Source: Neopestalotiopsis rosae | Taxonomy: Eukaryota; Ascomycota; Sordariomycetes; Amphisphaeriales; Sporocadaceae | DNA: 64,000 nucleotides | Direction of reading: 5' to 3' | Assembly: GCA_023078685.1 (NCBI GenBank) | Contig: JALGAS010000005.1 | Span: 4,402,001-4,466,000, forward strand | In this document: positions 44,735-56,627 of the stretch, piece by piece | Numbering within the stretch: position 1 is the stretch's first letter | How the letters are laid out: each line of letters opens with the position of its first letter | Notes under the pieces: generated by a model | Database searches by the model: none | Seen by the model: the letters and a program-made list of their open reading frames with translations, nothing else | What the model was told of the DNA's origin: nothing | Translations under genes and position numbers: made by a program

Positions 44735-45733
44735 CTAATAACCAAATCGCTGACCCACGAGCGTCTCGCTCAATTTCCAAAGCCTCTCGGCATCAACTTT
44801 ACTCGTCGCCCACGGATACACCTCTTCTTTTCGTGGATCCGCCACATGGCAATCCGACAAGAACGCACCATTCTGGTCCGCAATACCAGGTTCAAACGCA
44901 GCAAAAACGTGCGTCGCGACGCCCTGGTCCAAGTCCTTGTAAAACATATCCTTCATGCCCCACATCCACTTGTTTCCATAGATGTTGTCCATCTCGGTGA
45001 GATCGGCCGCGAAAGCGCCCAGGTCGTCGGCGCCGTGGGCCGAGAGGTTGGTCATGCTGACCCCGGGGCACAAGGCAAAGCTGAACAGGCCGTGGCGGTC
45101 GTGGCGCGCGGCCAGCTCGAGGCCGAACAGGGCGTTGGCCGTCTTTGACTGGCCGTACGCAAGCCAGCGCTGGTAGTGCCGGCCCTCATCGAAGCTGTGG
45201 TCCGTCCAGCGGATGTTGCCGACGCGGTGCACACCGCTGGACACGGTGACGACACGAGGAGCCCCAGATGGCGATGCCAAAATCTTGTCCATGATCAGGT
45301 TGGTAAAGAGAAAGTGGCTGAGATGATTGGTCTGGAACTGGCTCTCAAAGCCGTCCTCGGTGAGCTGAAAGGGCACGGCCATGATGCCAGCATTGTTGAC
45401 GAGAACGTCAATGTGAGGTACTTCGTCCCAAGAGTTGACAGTGGCCGCGGCCGCGCGGACACTTGCAAATGACATGAGGTCCATAACCAGTGTTTTGACC
45501 TTGATCATGGGGTGCTTGACGGCTAGTTCAGAAATGAAATTCTGCTGTTTGGCACTCGAGCGGCCGGCAAGAATAAAGACGGCAGGCTTGGCCACTGCGA
45601 CTTGCTGGACAAAACTGTTGCCCAAACCTCCAGCAGAGACTCCAGTGACGAGAATTGTTTTCCCAGCGATCCTGTCGGCATAGTGGGCGACAAGGTCACT
45701 GGCTCTCGTCTCTTCGTTGTAGACGGGTGCCAT
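44735..45733 (-). CDS. Short-chain dehydrogenase/reductase (retinol-dehydrogenase/WWOX-like)
   Basis: A single exon of 332 residues. The Rossmann nucleotide-binding turn is TGVSAGGLGNSF (about 30-41), a variant of TGxxxGxG. NNAGIMAVP follows beta-4, TVSSGVH contains the active Ser, and YGQSK is the catalytic Y-x3-K. CPGVSMTNLS follows as usual. The extended spacing and the long C-terminal part place it in the larger fungal SDR group that resembles retinol dehydrogenases. Substrate specificity cannot be read. It is cytosolic, with no signal peptide. A TATATAAAG lies 111 bases upstream, which suggests a regulated promoter. Its neighbours are the S33 hydrolase downstream and a Zn2Cys6 gene upstream on the same strand. 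Confidence 0.93.
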   Translation of the reverse strand: MAPVYNEETRASDLVAHYADRIAGKTILVTGVSAGGLGNSFVQQVAVAKPAVFILAGRSSAKQQNFISELAVKHPMIKVKTLVMDLMSFASVRAAAATVNSWDEVPHIDVLVNNAGIMAVPFQLTEDGFESQFQTNHLSHFLFTNLIMDKILASPSGAPRVVTVSSGVHRVGNIRWTDHSFDEGRHYQRWLAYGQSKTANALFGLELAARHDRHGLFSFALCPGVSMTNLSAHGADDLGAFAADLTEMDNIYGNKWMWGMKDMFYKDLDQGVATHVFAAFEPGIADQNGAFLSDCHVADPRKEEVYPWATSKVDAERLWKLSETLVGQRFGY

Positions 45734-46466
45734 GGTACTGATGTTTGATTATGGTGTTAGAATAAGAAACTGTGAAAACGATGCGGAAGTAATGGATCCT
45801 ACGTGAATGTCTTCCTCGTAAAAAAAATATGGAATCAAAGCATCTTTATATACGATGCTTCTGGAGTGGATCAAGTGACTGGTGGTCGCTCCTATGGGGT
45901 ATATGGAGTATAGAAGGGAGTCATCGCGCATAGGCCCCGAAATAGTTTAGCCTCGAATGCTGAGATGGCTTCCAGGTCTTGTCTCAAAACTTGGCGACCC
46001 ACCATGATATTGGAGGCGGAGACTTTCTGAGTAGGTATACATGAATAATTTGTCCGATTTGGGTCGATGCAATTTCGGCGTCGGGCCCGTCGAGAGGAAG
46101 AAGTAGAGGGGGGTGGGCAGAAGTGTCGTGATTGTAATGGAAGCCGTTATATCGACCGGTGTTTGGTGTCATTAAGTCCGTGGTTTATACCAAAGGAAAG
46201 AAAACCGGAAGAGGAGGAATTAAACAACACAAAGTTACTCAGACTGCGAGATAGATGCGGCAATTCCAATTCCCCACGTTCAATCCAAGTAGGTGAATAT
46301 CATTGGTCTCAAATGATCATTTGGTCTGCATAGCGGGCCATATGAGCTCTATATTTGGTAGCATTTGCGCTGTTCGTTGAATCGATCTCAATTCTATACG
46401 ATTTCAACATCGTCCAGTGTATGCAGCTTGGTCATTGTTTTATAGAGCGCACAACGAGATGCATGT
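45734..46466. other. Intergenic interval: promoter of SDR gene
   Basis: It contains the TATA box listed separately and an A/G-rich stretch (46195-46225). No gene is visible. Confidence 0.5.
45844..45852 (-). promoter_or_regulatory. TATA box of SDR gene
   Basis: TATATAAAG on the minus strand, 111 bases before the ATG at 45733. Confidence 0.55.
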
Positions 46467-48166
46467 TCAATCAAATATGCGAGCCGGCACGTTTGCCGTC
46501 CACGTCGCCAGGCCAAATCCAGATGTCGCGCCAATCACTCTAAGTTTCTCCCGCAACCACGTCCTTCGCTCTTTCGCGATGGACGAAGAGAACAGCAGAA
46601 TCGCCAGGGGCCAGAAAGTACCAAAAGCTCTACACCCAACGCCGACATTGTCTTTTGCCCCGTCAAGCCCCGTTCCAAGATCAGCGATGCTGCCCAAGTC
46701 ATTGCAGACTTCTTCCAAAGACCTACAGCCTGCTAGTGAGAGTAATTGATCGACACTAGTGCTGTCAAGTATGCCGTAGTCCTTGGTCATGGAATCGGAG
46801 ATACTGGCAATCAGTTCAACGAAATGGTATCCGAGACTCCAGTAGAGACATGTCACGATTGACTCGGTCACCTTTGTGGATACCCTGTATAACTGATTGA
46901 ACGCCCTTGGCCGCTGGATAGATGATGATTCAAGACCGTGTGATGAACGACTGGCATCCATAGCTACAGATTGAAGATCCTTGACAATATTGATACCATT
47001 TGCGATGACGAGCTTCCGATCATCCACTGGCAGCCGACCAAGAACAGTCGCATCAATCTGTGCGCGAACCTGCCTCTTGAACCCAATGGCTCTTGCGATG
47101 GCGGGATCCAGAGATATAGGACTCATCAACGAGGACGTCAGCTTTTCTAGTTCGATCAGCTTACTATTCCAGCCATCGTGATTGATAAAGAAAGAGATTA
47201 CCTGAAAGCAATATTAGTTCCGTGTGAATAATAATCGTGTGGATTAAGAAAAGCATACGCAAATGTGATGCGTAAATGCCATGATGCTCTCATCTAGCTG
47301 AGAACTGATGCCATGACAAGACCGCCATCGAAGGAGGCTCATTGTGCCACCGAGAAGATGAACGTTGCATTGCAAGTTGACAGGCCCGTACTCGGGTACA
47401 ATCATCTAGAAACATAGTCAGTGCGGGCCGTCCACTAGTTTGTGAGAGATTCGATTTTTTCTCCTTTCTTTGTACTCTTTCCACCTGCAGAGAATCCTGC
47501 TAGGGATTGTAATAGACACACTTGACTCACCTCAAACAGTGTGAACAGGAACAGAGTGAGAAGTACAGAGTCCTCGGCGCAAAATGAATGCTGGCCGAGT
47601 ACCGGACTGATTGCAGCCATTGCCTTGCCATAATGCCGCCTTGCCCGTCTCATCAAGGCAGGTTCGCCGAGTTGCTGAGCTGAACTGGCCAGGGTGACGG
47701 CATTTAGTGCTTCAAGAAAGCACAACATTTGGCTATTAGCATGAAACTCGGGAAGAATCTCGAATAGAGCTATATCGGAATTGGCGACATAATCCCTGTA
47801 GAATCGGTTCCAGCAGTCTACTTCGGGGGCAATTTGAATTCCGTTCGGAACGTTGGCGGCCACATTTTCTGCCTCTGCTAATCTTCGCGTTCGGGCCTCG
47901 GCCACACGTTTCTCTACTCTTTGTTTAATGTGATCATTTTGTATGCGAAGCTTCGTATTCCAAGCCTCCGGATAGCCTGGACATGACCGTCCAGACTGCG
48001 CACACTTTTGGCAATGCGGCTTTTGCAGATCACACTTGTCGGATCATAGCCATGGTTAGCCTCCTGGAACTGTACTTATTGACTCGTGAAAAGGATTGTG
48101 ATATACCTTTACTCGGCGTTTGCGACACGTGAAGCAGCAATTGGATCGCTTGCCGACGTTGACCAT
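46467..48166 (-). CDS. Zn(II)2Cys6 transcription factor
   Basis: Exons 48166-48107, 48034-47531, 47405-47259 and 47201-46467, all phase 0, encode 481 residues. Exon 1 gives MVNVGKRSNCCFTCRKRRVK and exon 2 begins CDLQKPHCQKCAQSGRSCPGY, together forming C-x2-C-x6-C-x6-C-x2-C-x6-C. A basic linker follows (IKQRVEKRVAEARTRR). The regulatory region includes WNRFYRDYV, FLEALNAVTLAS, EDSVLLTLFLFTLFE and EYGPVNLQCNVHLLGGT, the pattern of the fungal-specific domain found in many pathway regulators. The C-terminal ~240 residues are helical. It is a nuclear DNA-binding protein. Lying between two SDR genes and near a hydrolase, it is a plausible local regulator. As in the other zinc-cluster gene of this window, an intron splits the cluster between the third-Cys position and the preceding Lys. 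Confidence 0.9.
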
Positions 48167-48927
48167 GATGAGATGATTGCCCAGCTGTGGGACTTCCGAA
48201 TGCTGGGATACAAGATACAACCGACTTGAAGACGCGGCCCGGGAAATGAGTTGCGGCTGCGTCTGGTCTGTCAAATCAGGCGGAATACAGACGTGAGCCT
48301 GCAATACGAGAGACTCACCGAGGGGCGAGAAAGCAGCGGAAAAACAACGATATCTGCAAAACCATAGTGACCAACACCACGTGAACCTCTTTACTAGGTA
48401 AGTAAGTAGACTTCTGAACTAGGCGCGGCATTGCCGCATTGTCCACTAAACCATTTCAGGTTCAAACTGCGATGGTGGATCTAGTTCGCGCTCCGCATAC
48501 TGTAGTAGTGCAGTTTTAAGTCGCCGAATACTAACAGTGAATTATATTACCTAGGTGGTTTACCAACTCAATATTCAGTCGGAGACATTCAAATGTCGAG
48601 AGTTTGTCCGCTCCCTGTCTCTCTAGGCTGCCATGACTAGAAATTGTATAGTGACATTTTGGTCCACGTTTGAGGGCAACCAAGTATCTTGTGTACAGAG
48701 TAGTTGCTGTCGCAGAAGGATCTAGTAGTCATATTCTCTGACCTTTTTGTAATGGACTATCAGATATAAGAACCGTATGCATTCCAAGTCAACTGTGTCA
48801 TTGATGCACTGTGAATCGACTTATGTGGTATAATTGTTCTTCTGTATACAAAAGCATACAAAACTTTTACTCGACTATACTTTGCCCATTATATCGTGTT
48901 TGCAGGTTTCAAGCCATCAAGGTAATC
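48167..48927. promoter_or_regulatory. Bidirectional promoter between Zn2Cys6 gene and second SDR
   Basis: Starts at 48166 (minus) and 48928 (plus) diverge over 761 bases. TATAAG at 48765-48770 probably serves the SDR. A CGCGGCCCGG near 48232-48242 offers CGG/CCG half-sites of the kind zinc-cluster proteins bind, which is weak evidence. Confidence 0.45.
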
Positions 48928-50139
48928 ATGCTCTCGTCTCGCGATATCATGCAAAAGTTCATACCAGGTCCCTTGCCAGACCTGGGCTCGTTCAAAGGTC
49001 AAGCGGTTCTCATCACCGGCGCCACATCTGGACTCGGCCTTGCGGCGGCAATCCATTTCATCAATCTCGGTGCCAGCGAAGTATTCATCACAGCGCGAAG
49101 CGCTGAAAAGGGCGAATCTGCCAGGAAAAAGATCGAAGCTGCTGCAACAGTACAACAGGCTGGAAGCGGTGGCAAAGTCCACGTTCTAATCCTGGATATG
49201 GATCGATACTCCTCCATTGATTCTTTTGTCGATCAACTCCAACAAGTGCGCCAAGGAAGCGGCGGCATCGACTATGCCGTCCTCAATGCTGGTATCGGCG
49301 CGCCAGAGTTCAGAAAGAGCCCAGAAGGCTTGGAGGAGGACCTACAGGTCAATGCCGTCGGCACAATTTTGCTCGGCCGCCTCATTTTGGACATGATGAA
49401 GATCGAGCGCAGAAATCGCACCGTCCCGGCGCATCTGGGGTTTGTGAGCTCCGGGCAAGCTGCAAATTGCGACATTGCGGCATGGTCTAGCTGGAAGCAC
49501 AAGGGCATCCTGACGCACATGTCCAAGGAGGAAAACTGGCCTGGAAACGGTGATGCATACAACAATAGCAAGCTTGTGGCGCTCTATGGAATCAGAGAGA
49601 TATCGAAACTTGCTATGGATTCGAGTACCAAAAGGTCAGTTTGTGCCATGCTCACTGCGAAGGAACCAAGTTGAAGAAGAGAAATTGACTGATGTCATTC
49701 AATCTTAGGCCAGATGTCGTTGTCAACGCAATCTGCCCTGGGATCGTCAAAACCGACATCACAAGAGACGCGGGTACCGTTGCGTCAATATTCGTGAACA
49801 TACTTGGCAAGTCTCCTGAATATGGTGCGAGGGCCCTGATTAGAGCTGGTCTGACTACTGAGGCTGAACATGTAAGCGACTACACAGGGTTGAGGAGGAT
49901 TTCTGATTCCCCCGATCACTAACCACATGTTATTGTTCAAGGGCCATTTTGTCAACTTCTACATGACCGAGTCCGAGTTTCAGAGGTAAGCTGTTTGTTC
50001 AATTTGAGTTGATCAATGACTGACATTTTTCAGTAAATTTCATCGTACTTTAATCAGTCAAGCGGGTTCCAAGATGCAATCGATAATATGGAAGGAAATG
50101 ATCGATATCATCGCTCCAAACACTCCCCAACGCAACTAA
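48928..50139 (+). CDS. Short-chain dehydrogenase/reductase
   Basis: Exons 48928-49634, 49709-49871, 49942-49985 and 50034-50139 encode 339 residues. TGATSGLGLAAA is the classical TGxxxGxG cofactor site, YAVLNAGIG replaces NNAG, FVSSGQAA holds the active Ser, and YNNSKLVALY gives Y-x3-K. CPGIVKTDIT follows. RSAEKGESA after strand 2 has the basic residues that favour NADP(H). The C-terminal exon ends NTPQRN. An in-frame ATG at 48811 would add 39 hydrophobic residues, but 48928 starts a better N-terminus (MLSSRDIMQKFIPGPLPDL). It is divergent from the Zn2Cys6 gene and so is probably co-controlled with it. Substrate unknown. Confidence 0.92.
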
Positions 50140-50479
50140 CATTTCCATTCAACGAACTCACTCACTTGCAAGAATATTGAAATGACTGCAACTTTTAAGA
50201 AAGACAAGCAATTACAGCTCTCATCAAGCAGATCAATCAACTATATTCTGAATCATTGTTTTCCTAAAACCAATGACCTGAGCAGGTATCCTGTAATAGA
50301 TCCTCATACTTTACTTGACCAGCTTCGCTGCGTTTTTATCGTGACCCAACTTCCTGGGGGTATCCATAAACAAACAAACAGTATCTATAGTTTATACCCT
50401 CTATAACATGAAAACCCCCTCAACGCCGCATGATGCAATGTCATGATCTTGCTCAAGTGAATTACACACCAAAGCGTTC
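50140..50479. other. Convergent intergenic interval
   Basis: This interval lies between two stop codons and is A/T-rich. No gene is seen. Confidence 0.55.
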
Positions 50480-52306
50480 CTATCGCTTCTGGCGCTTGGC
50501 ACCCGATGTGTTATTGGGTCCGTCCGAGGCAGCCTTGCCCCGTCCCCGACCTCCACCACCACCTCCACCGCGAGCCTCTCTTGGCGGGTCAGGAACGACC
50601 GTCAGTCCCTTCACACCCTTCAAGCCCATCTTGCCAACTGTGGTCTTGTATAGTGAGGGTACTTCCGGTGCACCCAGGCCCTCCAGAGCCAGCTTGTTGG
50701 CCTCCTTGACCAGCTGTTCTGGTGTCCAGCGTAGTTGCTTCAACGGGCCCTTGTAGTAGCCCAACCAGGACTGGTATGCCTTGGTCTGAACCTCAGGCTC
50801 CAGGTTCACTGCAATTTGGTTGACTAGCTCGCCGGCACTAAGATCCGGGTGAACATTCTCAAAGGGAATGTCCTTGAGCTTGTGTTCCGGGAAGTATCGC
50901 TCTGCCTCTGCAACGATGAAAGTGCCGCGACCCTCTGCTCCAGCGCGGGCAGTACGTCCGAGACGATGAATGTATGACTCTCGGTCGGCAGGGATTCCGA
51001 CCTGGAACACATTGGTCACGGAAGGGAAATCCATGCCTCGGGCGATGACGTCCGTGGCGAAAAGAATGCCGTTGGCGGCATTGCGGTATTCATCGGTAGT
51101 TCTGGTTCGCTTGGATTGTGTCATGCGAGAATGCAGAGCTATGATGGAAGGAAGACCGGGGATCTTGGCGAGAACGTCTGCATAGAAATCGACGAGAGCA
51201 GCGGTCGGAGCAAAGACAATAGCCTTGAAGCTGTCCGAGCCAACCTGCTCAACCTCCTGGCGAAGAGCACCGACGAGCGCAGCAGTAAGGTCAGAGAACT
51301 GGGGAACGACAACGAGTCGCTGAGGAACACGCTCATGGGTACCGGCTTCGCCCTTGGGAATAGTCGAGATGAACTTGTAGTCCTTGGACAGAGCAAGGTG
51401 AGCAACCTTCTGCACATGGTCCGCAATGGTTGCAGAAAACAGCATTCCTTGCCTTTGGCTAGACTCCTTGTCGGGAAGGAAGCCAATGATTTTCTTGAGG
51501 TCGGGGAGGAATCCAATGTCGAGCATTCTGTCTGCTTCGTCAAGCACCAGAGTGTCCAAGTGTTGGAGTCTCTCGAGGACCATACTGTAATCACCCTCAT
51601 CGGGCTGGATGTGGTCGAGGATACGACCAGGTGTGCCAATGAGAATGTCGCATCCCCTGGAAATTTTGGAAGTCTCGCTGTTCTTGTTGGTGCCGCCAAT
51701 AGCAATGCACACCTTGTACTCTGGACGGCGCTGCAGCAGTGTGGTGGCCTCGTTGGCGATTTGCATGGCCAGCTCACGGGTAGGCGAGATGATGAGGGCG
51801 GAAATTGTCATTCCCGGCTTCTTGTTCTTGTTGATCAGAGTCTGAATGGCGGGGAGAAGGAAAGCCATGGTCTTGCCAGTTCCCGTCTTGGCCTGAGCCA
51901 ACATGTCGCAACGCCCCTTAAGCAGGTCATGTATGGTAGCGGCCTGGACAGGAGTCATGTGATCAAACTTCATATCCTCTGTAATCGTCTGCAAGAGGAC
52001 AGGATCGATGAGCTTTTCCTGGGCCAAATCGGCAAACTTGGGCGTATCAGCCGGCACAGAGATGGTCAAGGCCGGCTGAGCAATAGTTGCAAAGGGTCTC
52101 TGGGATCCTGGAAGTTGCTCATTCTCCTGATTGCCGGCTTCAAATCTGGGTCTGTTGCCTCCAGGGCGAGGTCCGCCAGCGCCAGCCGGCCTACCACCAC
52201 GACGGCGGTTAGGCCTGCCTCTTCCCCTTCCTGAATCTTGCATTGTCGTTGTGAGTGCCGCTTGAAGTAGCAACAAGGGTCTGCGTCTGATGGGCGAGAT
52301 GAACAT
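50480..52306 (-). CDS. mss116: Mitochondrial DEAD-box RNA helicase, MSS116-like
   Basis: A single exon of 608 residues. An Arg-rich N-terminus (MFISPIRRRPLLLLQAAL, then RGRGRPNRRRGGRP) fits a mitochondrial targeting sequence. Helicase blocks in order: MTPVQ (Q motif), AQAKTGTGKT (I), SPTRELA (Ia), TPGRILD (Ib), VLDEADRML (II), SATIADH (III), HSRMTQSKR (IV), ATDVIARGMD (V) and HRLGRTARAG (VI). The C-terminus has an Arg/Gly tail (ARGGGGGGGRGRG). MSS116-type proteins act as RNA chaperones for mitochondrial group I/II intron splicing and translation. The block after motif VI (ERYFPEHKLKDIPFENV) and the C-terminal extension match that subfamily better than Ded1 types. A further upstream 5' exon cannot be excluded. 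Confidence 0.9.
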   Translation of the reverse strand: MFISPIRRRPLLLLQAALTTTMQDSGRGRGRPNRRRGGRPAGAGGPRPGGNRPRFEAGNQENEQLPGSQRPFATIAQPALTISVPADTPKFADLAQEKLIDPVLLQTITEDMKFDHMTPVQAATIHDLLKGRCDMLAQAKTGTGKTMAFLLPAIQTLINKNKKPGMTISALIISPTRELAMQIANEATTLLQRRPEYKVCIAIGGTNKNSETSKISRGCDILIGTPGRILDHIQPDEGDYSMVLERLQHLDTLVLDEADRMLDIGFLPDLKKIIGFLPDKESSQRQGMLFSATIADHVQKVAHLALSKDYKFISTIPKGEAGTHERVPQRLVVVPQFSDLTAALVGALRQEVEQVGSDSFKAIVFAPTAALVDFYADVLAKIPGLPSIIALHSRMTQSKRTRTTDEYRNAANGILFATDVIARGMDFPSVTNVFQVGIPADRESYIHRLGRTARAGAEGRGTFIVAEAERYFPEHKLKDIPFENVHPDLSAGELVNQIAVNLEPEVQTKAYQSWLGYYKGPLKQLRWTPEQLVKEANKLALEGLGAPEVPSLYKTTVGKMGLKGVKGLTVVPDPPREARGGGGGGGRGRGKAASDGPNNTSGAKRQKR

Positions 52307-52943
52307 GCAGACGTGATGGAAAGTTGATGAGGAAAAGGTGGAATTCTATGAAGAGCCTGCCAGCATGTGATGAAGCTTCTTGCCTTTGAGTGACAACACA
52401 GCCCCTGGCATACTAGTTGATTATTTTCTAGCTTGGAAGGCGGTAAGATTGATGGTGGGCGACTAGTGCGCATCTGCAGAATGCCTCGACTCGATGTATT
52501 TTTAGTGCCGTAGGTGCGCTGTAGTCAGGCACTAGTGCTACCCCAGACCTGCCTAGCCTGGCCTGAATTATGCTGGATGTTGCCGGTAATAATTCTTCTA
52601 GGCGCTCTGAATCAGGTATTAATCGCCCCAAAGCATTGAGCCAGATAATGCATTGTTCTACAGCGAGTCTCACTTACCTGCACAACATTTGTGTGCGTTC
52701 AGATAATTGTGAGTATGTCTCAACTTTCCAAATCGACACTTTGTTATCAACAACAAAGAAATAAAAAATAAAAGGGGGACACAAGAAGAACAAATCGGAT
52801 GCATATGTACGAATTCAGATGCTATAAAATATGTACATGGAAGTCATAGGGAGCTATCACTCAAAATCGCAACCGCCTCGAGGCGTGTAGATATGCTTTG
52901 CAAAATTGTCCATCAACATGACTCTTTCCATTCTTGTCACAGC
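52307..52943. other. Intergenic interval
   Basis: This is the promoter of the helicase and the 3' flank of the pectin lyase, with a short A-rich stretch near 52748-52775. No gene. Confidence 0.55.
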
Positions 52944-54432
52944 TCAAGACAGAGTGTTGCCAGCTGAAGAGGCAACGGACTTGGCATCATCTGCGCTGGA
53001 AGCCGACGCAATGTTTTTGCCCGAGAAGTTGGTCAAGAAGCTCGTGTCAACAATGTTGAAGGTGCCGGAGCTGCCAAACGCATTGAGAACACAGCTACGT
53101 CCCAGATATGTCGAGCAAGCAGTATTGGCCGTCGAGCTCGGGCTCGTAAAGGCCTGACCCTCGACATCGTCGGTCACGACGTTGACGACATTCTGGAAGA
53201 CGTTGCCCTCGGCGAGGACCATGCCGCCAGAGTCAATCTCGAAGGCGTGTCCGCTGCTGTCGGTCTGGTACTAGTGGTTGGAAAATGTGTTAGCGGGCTA
53301 TTCTCATTTCTCAAGGGCAGGAATTGTGGCCACAATCAAGCTGATAATGATGTCCTTTTCTCCAAAGGCTTGGGGTTTCCAATGCAGGTGAATTAAGGGT
53401 TGCAAGACGAAGAATAGGCACTTACGAAATAGTTGTTGACAGCGTGGAGGAGGGTGTTTCCGCCAACCTTGGGTGCACGACCAGAGAAGTGGTGGATGTA
53501 GTTGTTCTTGAAGGTGACCAGATCCTGAGATCCCAAGAAGAGGACATTCCAGTAGTGGTAGCTATCGCAGTTGGGCGACCATGATGTAGTTCCGTCAATG
53601 TTGCAGTTGGAGATGGTCACGCGACCACTGGCCTCAGTGCCGAGGACAATGTGCTGACGTCCGATCAACGAGGTCGAAACGTGGTCGATCCAGACTAGAT
53701 AAAGAACGTTAGTATTGCTGCCAAATTTAAAGATGATTGATTTGATCATAAGTCAGGCATTTTGCACAACGTGATAGCCTTGGTGCAGTTTGCAAGTACG
53801 GGGATGTTTTTGGTGCTTACCAAGATCAGTATCGTCCAGAGTGATAGCATCACCACCCCAAACATATTCTGGGTTGAGATCCGTGATCTTGATATTTTGG
53901 ATGATGACGTTGGATGCACTGATGATGCGAAGACCTTTGCCCTGGAGAAGCAAGTGTTAGATTTGTTGCCGTGTCAAGTAAACTAGCACGACTGTGTATC
54001 ACTCACCTTGATGACTCCAGCTGAGCCTTGTCCGACAAGAGACTTGTTCGATCCAACAGTGATACCAAGAACACCAGCTTTGTCATAGGATACAGTGACA
54101 TCGGGGGCGCTGGCCTCGTAGTTGTCACACCAGCTGTTCTGGTTGATTGCCGTCTGGCAAGCAGATCCAGTTCCCCAGGGAGCGCAACCGGTCTCGGTGG
54201 ATGTGCCCTCAGTTCCAGTGAAGTCAAAGGTCTTGGTCAGAATGATAACTCGTGCAGAGCTATCTCCAAGATACGACACGAGCTCAGCGTTCGTTGTGGG
54301 ATATACAGCAGTAGCTGAGCCACCACCTGTAACACCCTTGGCGAAGCCCTCGGCCGAGCCAGTGACACCGGCTCCGGTGACTTGACGGACCAGAGCCGCA
54401 AGAGCGACTGCAAGGAATTGTCTCGAAATCAT
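52944..54432 (-). CDS. Secreted pectin lyase (PL1)
   Basis: Exons 54432-54007, 53941-53821, 53694-53426 and 53270-52944 encode 380 residues, the normal length. A signal peptide ([20 protein letters not shown]) precedes the beta-helix. Characteristic blocks are [32 protein letters not shown], the catalytic-Arg segment [20 protein letters not shown] (Arg near 255), [10 protein letters not shown] and the Cys pair around [16 protein letters not shown]. These fit pectin lyase rather than the calcium-dependent pectate lyases. It cleaves methyl-esterified homogalacturonan by beta-elimination outside the cell. TATAAAA lies about 100 bases upstream, and the leader is short, as in inducible secreted enzymes. 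Confidence 0.95.
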
Positions 54433-56627
54433 GATGGAGTCTTCTGATAAAGACAGGATCTCTCAGTAGTATCCAGGCTTGTGAGCTGATTTTGGAAGGA
54501 TCGGCATGCTGAATAGATCTCCAGGTGCAGTCATTTTATAGTATATGAACAAGAGGCTCTTTTGACAAGTCGCTTCCCTAACCCATGCATTGGTTCTAGA
54601 GCTCTTGTGTAACAATATTCCGTAGAGTTTGCCAAGAAAAGGAACATTTATGGGTGAGAGAATATAACAATGATTGATTGGTGGTTTTTGTTTCTTGGGT
54701 ATTTCCGTTTGGGGCCTCGACAGCTATCCTTAGCGCATACCCCAGAAAATGAATGCCGGGGCCAGGGGTGAGATGTGATCACGGGGTTGTTGTTTCTACG
54801 GAAATCCGGAACGGGGCTTGGCTCCGGGGTCTTACAAAGGTATAGCTCTATTTGGACAGAACGCTCATTGGCTTGCGAGGCTCGCTTCCACGAAAACTCT
54901 TTTTAGTCCGTTCAAAAGCATCGTGACAGCGATGGACCTCGAAGCCACCATATGATAATCATGACAGGTGCAATTGGCAAATCCCAGCCTTGGCAGGAAC
55001 CGAGCGCACATGGCCAAAAAGTTGTTTCAAACTCGTAGCGTTGCGACCTGACATTCCGCTCCAGGGGTTCCTTGTGCTTATGTGATGGAAATCTAACCAT
55101 CGAGAATACAAAGGCCAGGCTTGTCTTCAATCTTGAATTTCCGCCTATGGAAGATTGCCATGACTGTACTATTCATGCGCCGCTACGCTGACGCTTTCTC
55201 CGACCGACTTCCTTGATCCAGATGGGCAAGAGGTCTCATGTCGACCGGAATCTGCTTATATCGAAGCCAGGCGCTCGAATCATGATGTGTCTTGCTTATA
55301 ACTAGTTGACTGATTAGCCTCGTAGATAACTCGGGATCAAAATGGAACATTAATCAAATATTCTTGGTCAATGGTCCTACTTACTCAAACATTCAGTCGC
55401 TAGTGCCGTCCACCCTTCTGCTATAGTCATAAGACATATTATCAGCTTTCACACGTGTATTCTCAGTTCTGTCGGCGATGTAAAGGGTAGCTTCGGCTGT
55501 CTATTTGTGCAGGTGTGGTCAACCATTTTCGTTTTATTCTGTAAGACACGAGGTCGGGGGGAGAGATACTACACAAGAGCTTCAATTACACATGCGACTG
55601 TGTGACGCCGGATTTCCTTGGAATCATATACTCCATCGTTCTCTTTGGTAGTTACCTTTTGTTTGGTAACGATGAAGAACATCATGGCAAAACGCTGTGG
55701 ACTGCTTTTCCAGTAGCCCAAATACCAGTCATACACCACTAAAAGGTGTGAAGTTGGATCCAGTTCATCAGCCGGTCATACGTTGCAAAAGAGAGAACAT
55801 ATAGATGAAAAACGGGAATACTGCGTGTAATATATGAAAATTATACAGTCAAGTCATATTTTTGAAGAGGATGGCTGCCAGAGTGAGCGATGCCAGGCCT
55901 GCATACGAAGTACGAATAATTTCAAGGAGGGAAAAAGGGCGATAAAAAACGACCATGGTCTGAAAATCCCCTATTGCACGTGAAAGCGGCTCATTACCTT
56001 GACCTGCATGTATGTCACAGCTATCCGTTGAAGAATAAAGATTAGTCGAGGTGCGGCCGGCTTGCACAAACCAAATCACTTGGACGCTACCATTACACTC
56101 ATGGGAGTCTATGTAGTGTTCCTGGTCCCCAAGAGGCACACGCCAATGCATGCATAACCAAGCGCTTATAGGCACGCCAAACACACCTTGGATGATGGAA
56201 TGCATAAAAGTAAAATACTTGAATTGTAATGAGAGCATCTCAATAAAACATGTAATTTTCTTTTGCTAAATACCTGCTCAATAAAAATCAATTCCCGGTG
56301 ACTGCCTTTCAACTGGGAGCATCACGATGCGACTGCAGCTGGCCATCAGCTGGTTCCACCCAACTTCAGAGCTCTAAGCAATGACGCGCTACCCTTTTGC
56401 GCTACGGCGGACGGGACGGGGAGCTCCAATATTTTTTGACCGACGACCGCAAGCTTCGAGATCTCCTGCTCCAGCCAGGTGACGACTATCAAGCTCCAGT
56501 CGCAGCTCAATTTAGCAATTCAGCCATGCTCAGGCAAGTAGAATACCATGACTATCCACCTGTAGACCGCGTCATTGCTAACACTTGAGGGCCAAAGTAG
56601 CAGTCGACCATAGCTTTTTCACCCACT
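54433..56627. other. Intergenic interval of about 2.2 kb
   Basis: It is the shared promoter region of the pectin lyase and CIA84 genes. A 129-codon minus-strand frame (55849-56238) with hydrophobic ends has no family signature and I do not call it. Nothing else is supported. Confidence 0.45.
54534..54540 (-). promoter_or_regulatory. TATA box of pectin lyase gene
   Basis: TATAAAA on the minus strand, about 100 bases before the ATG at 54432. Confidence 0.55.

Noticed and set aside
51116..52234. 372-codon frame antisense to the DEAD-box helicase
   Set aside because: It mirrors the helicase codons and has no domain. The minus strand carries all helicase motifs.
55849..56238. 129-codon minus-strand frame with hydrophobic ends
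   Set aside because: There is no homology that I recognise and no splice or promoter support. Composition is compatible with A/T-rich non-coding DNA.
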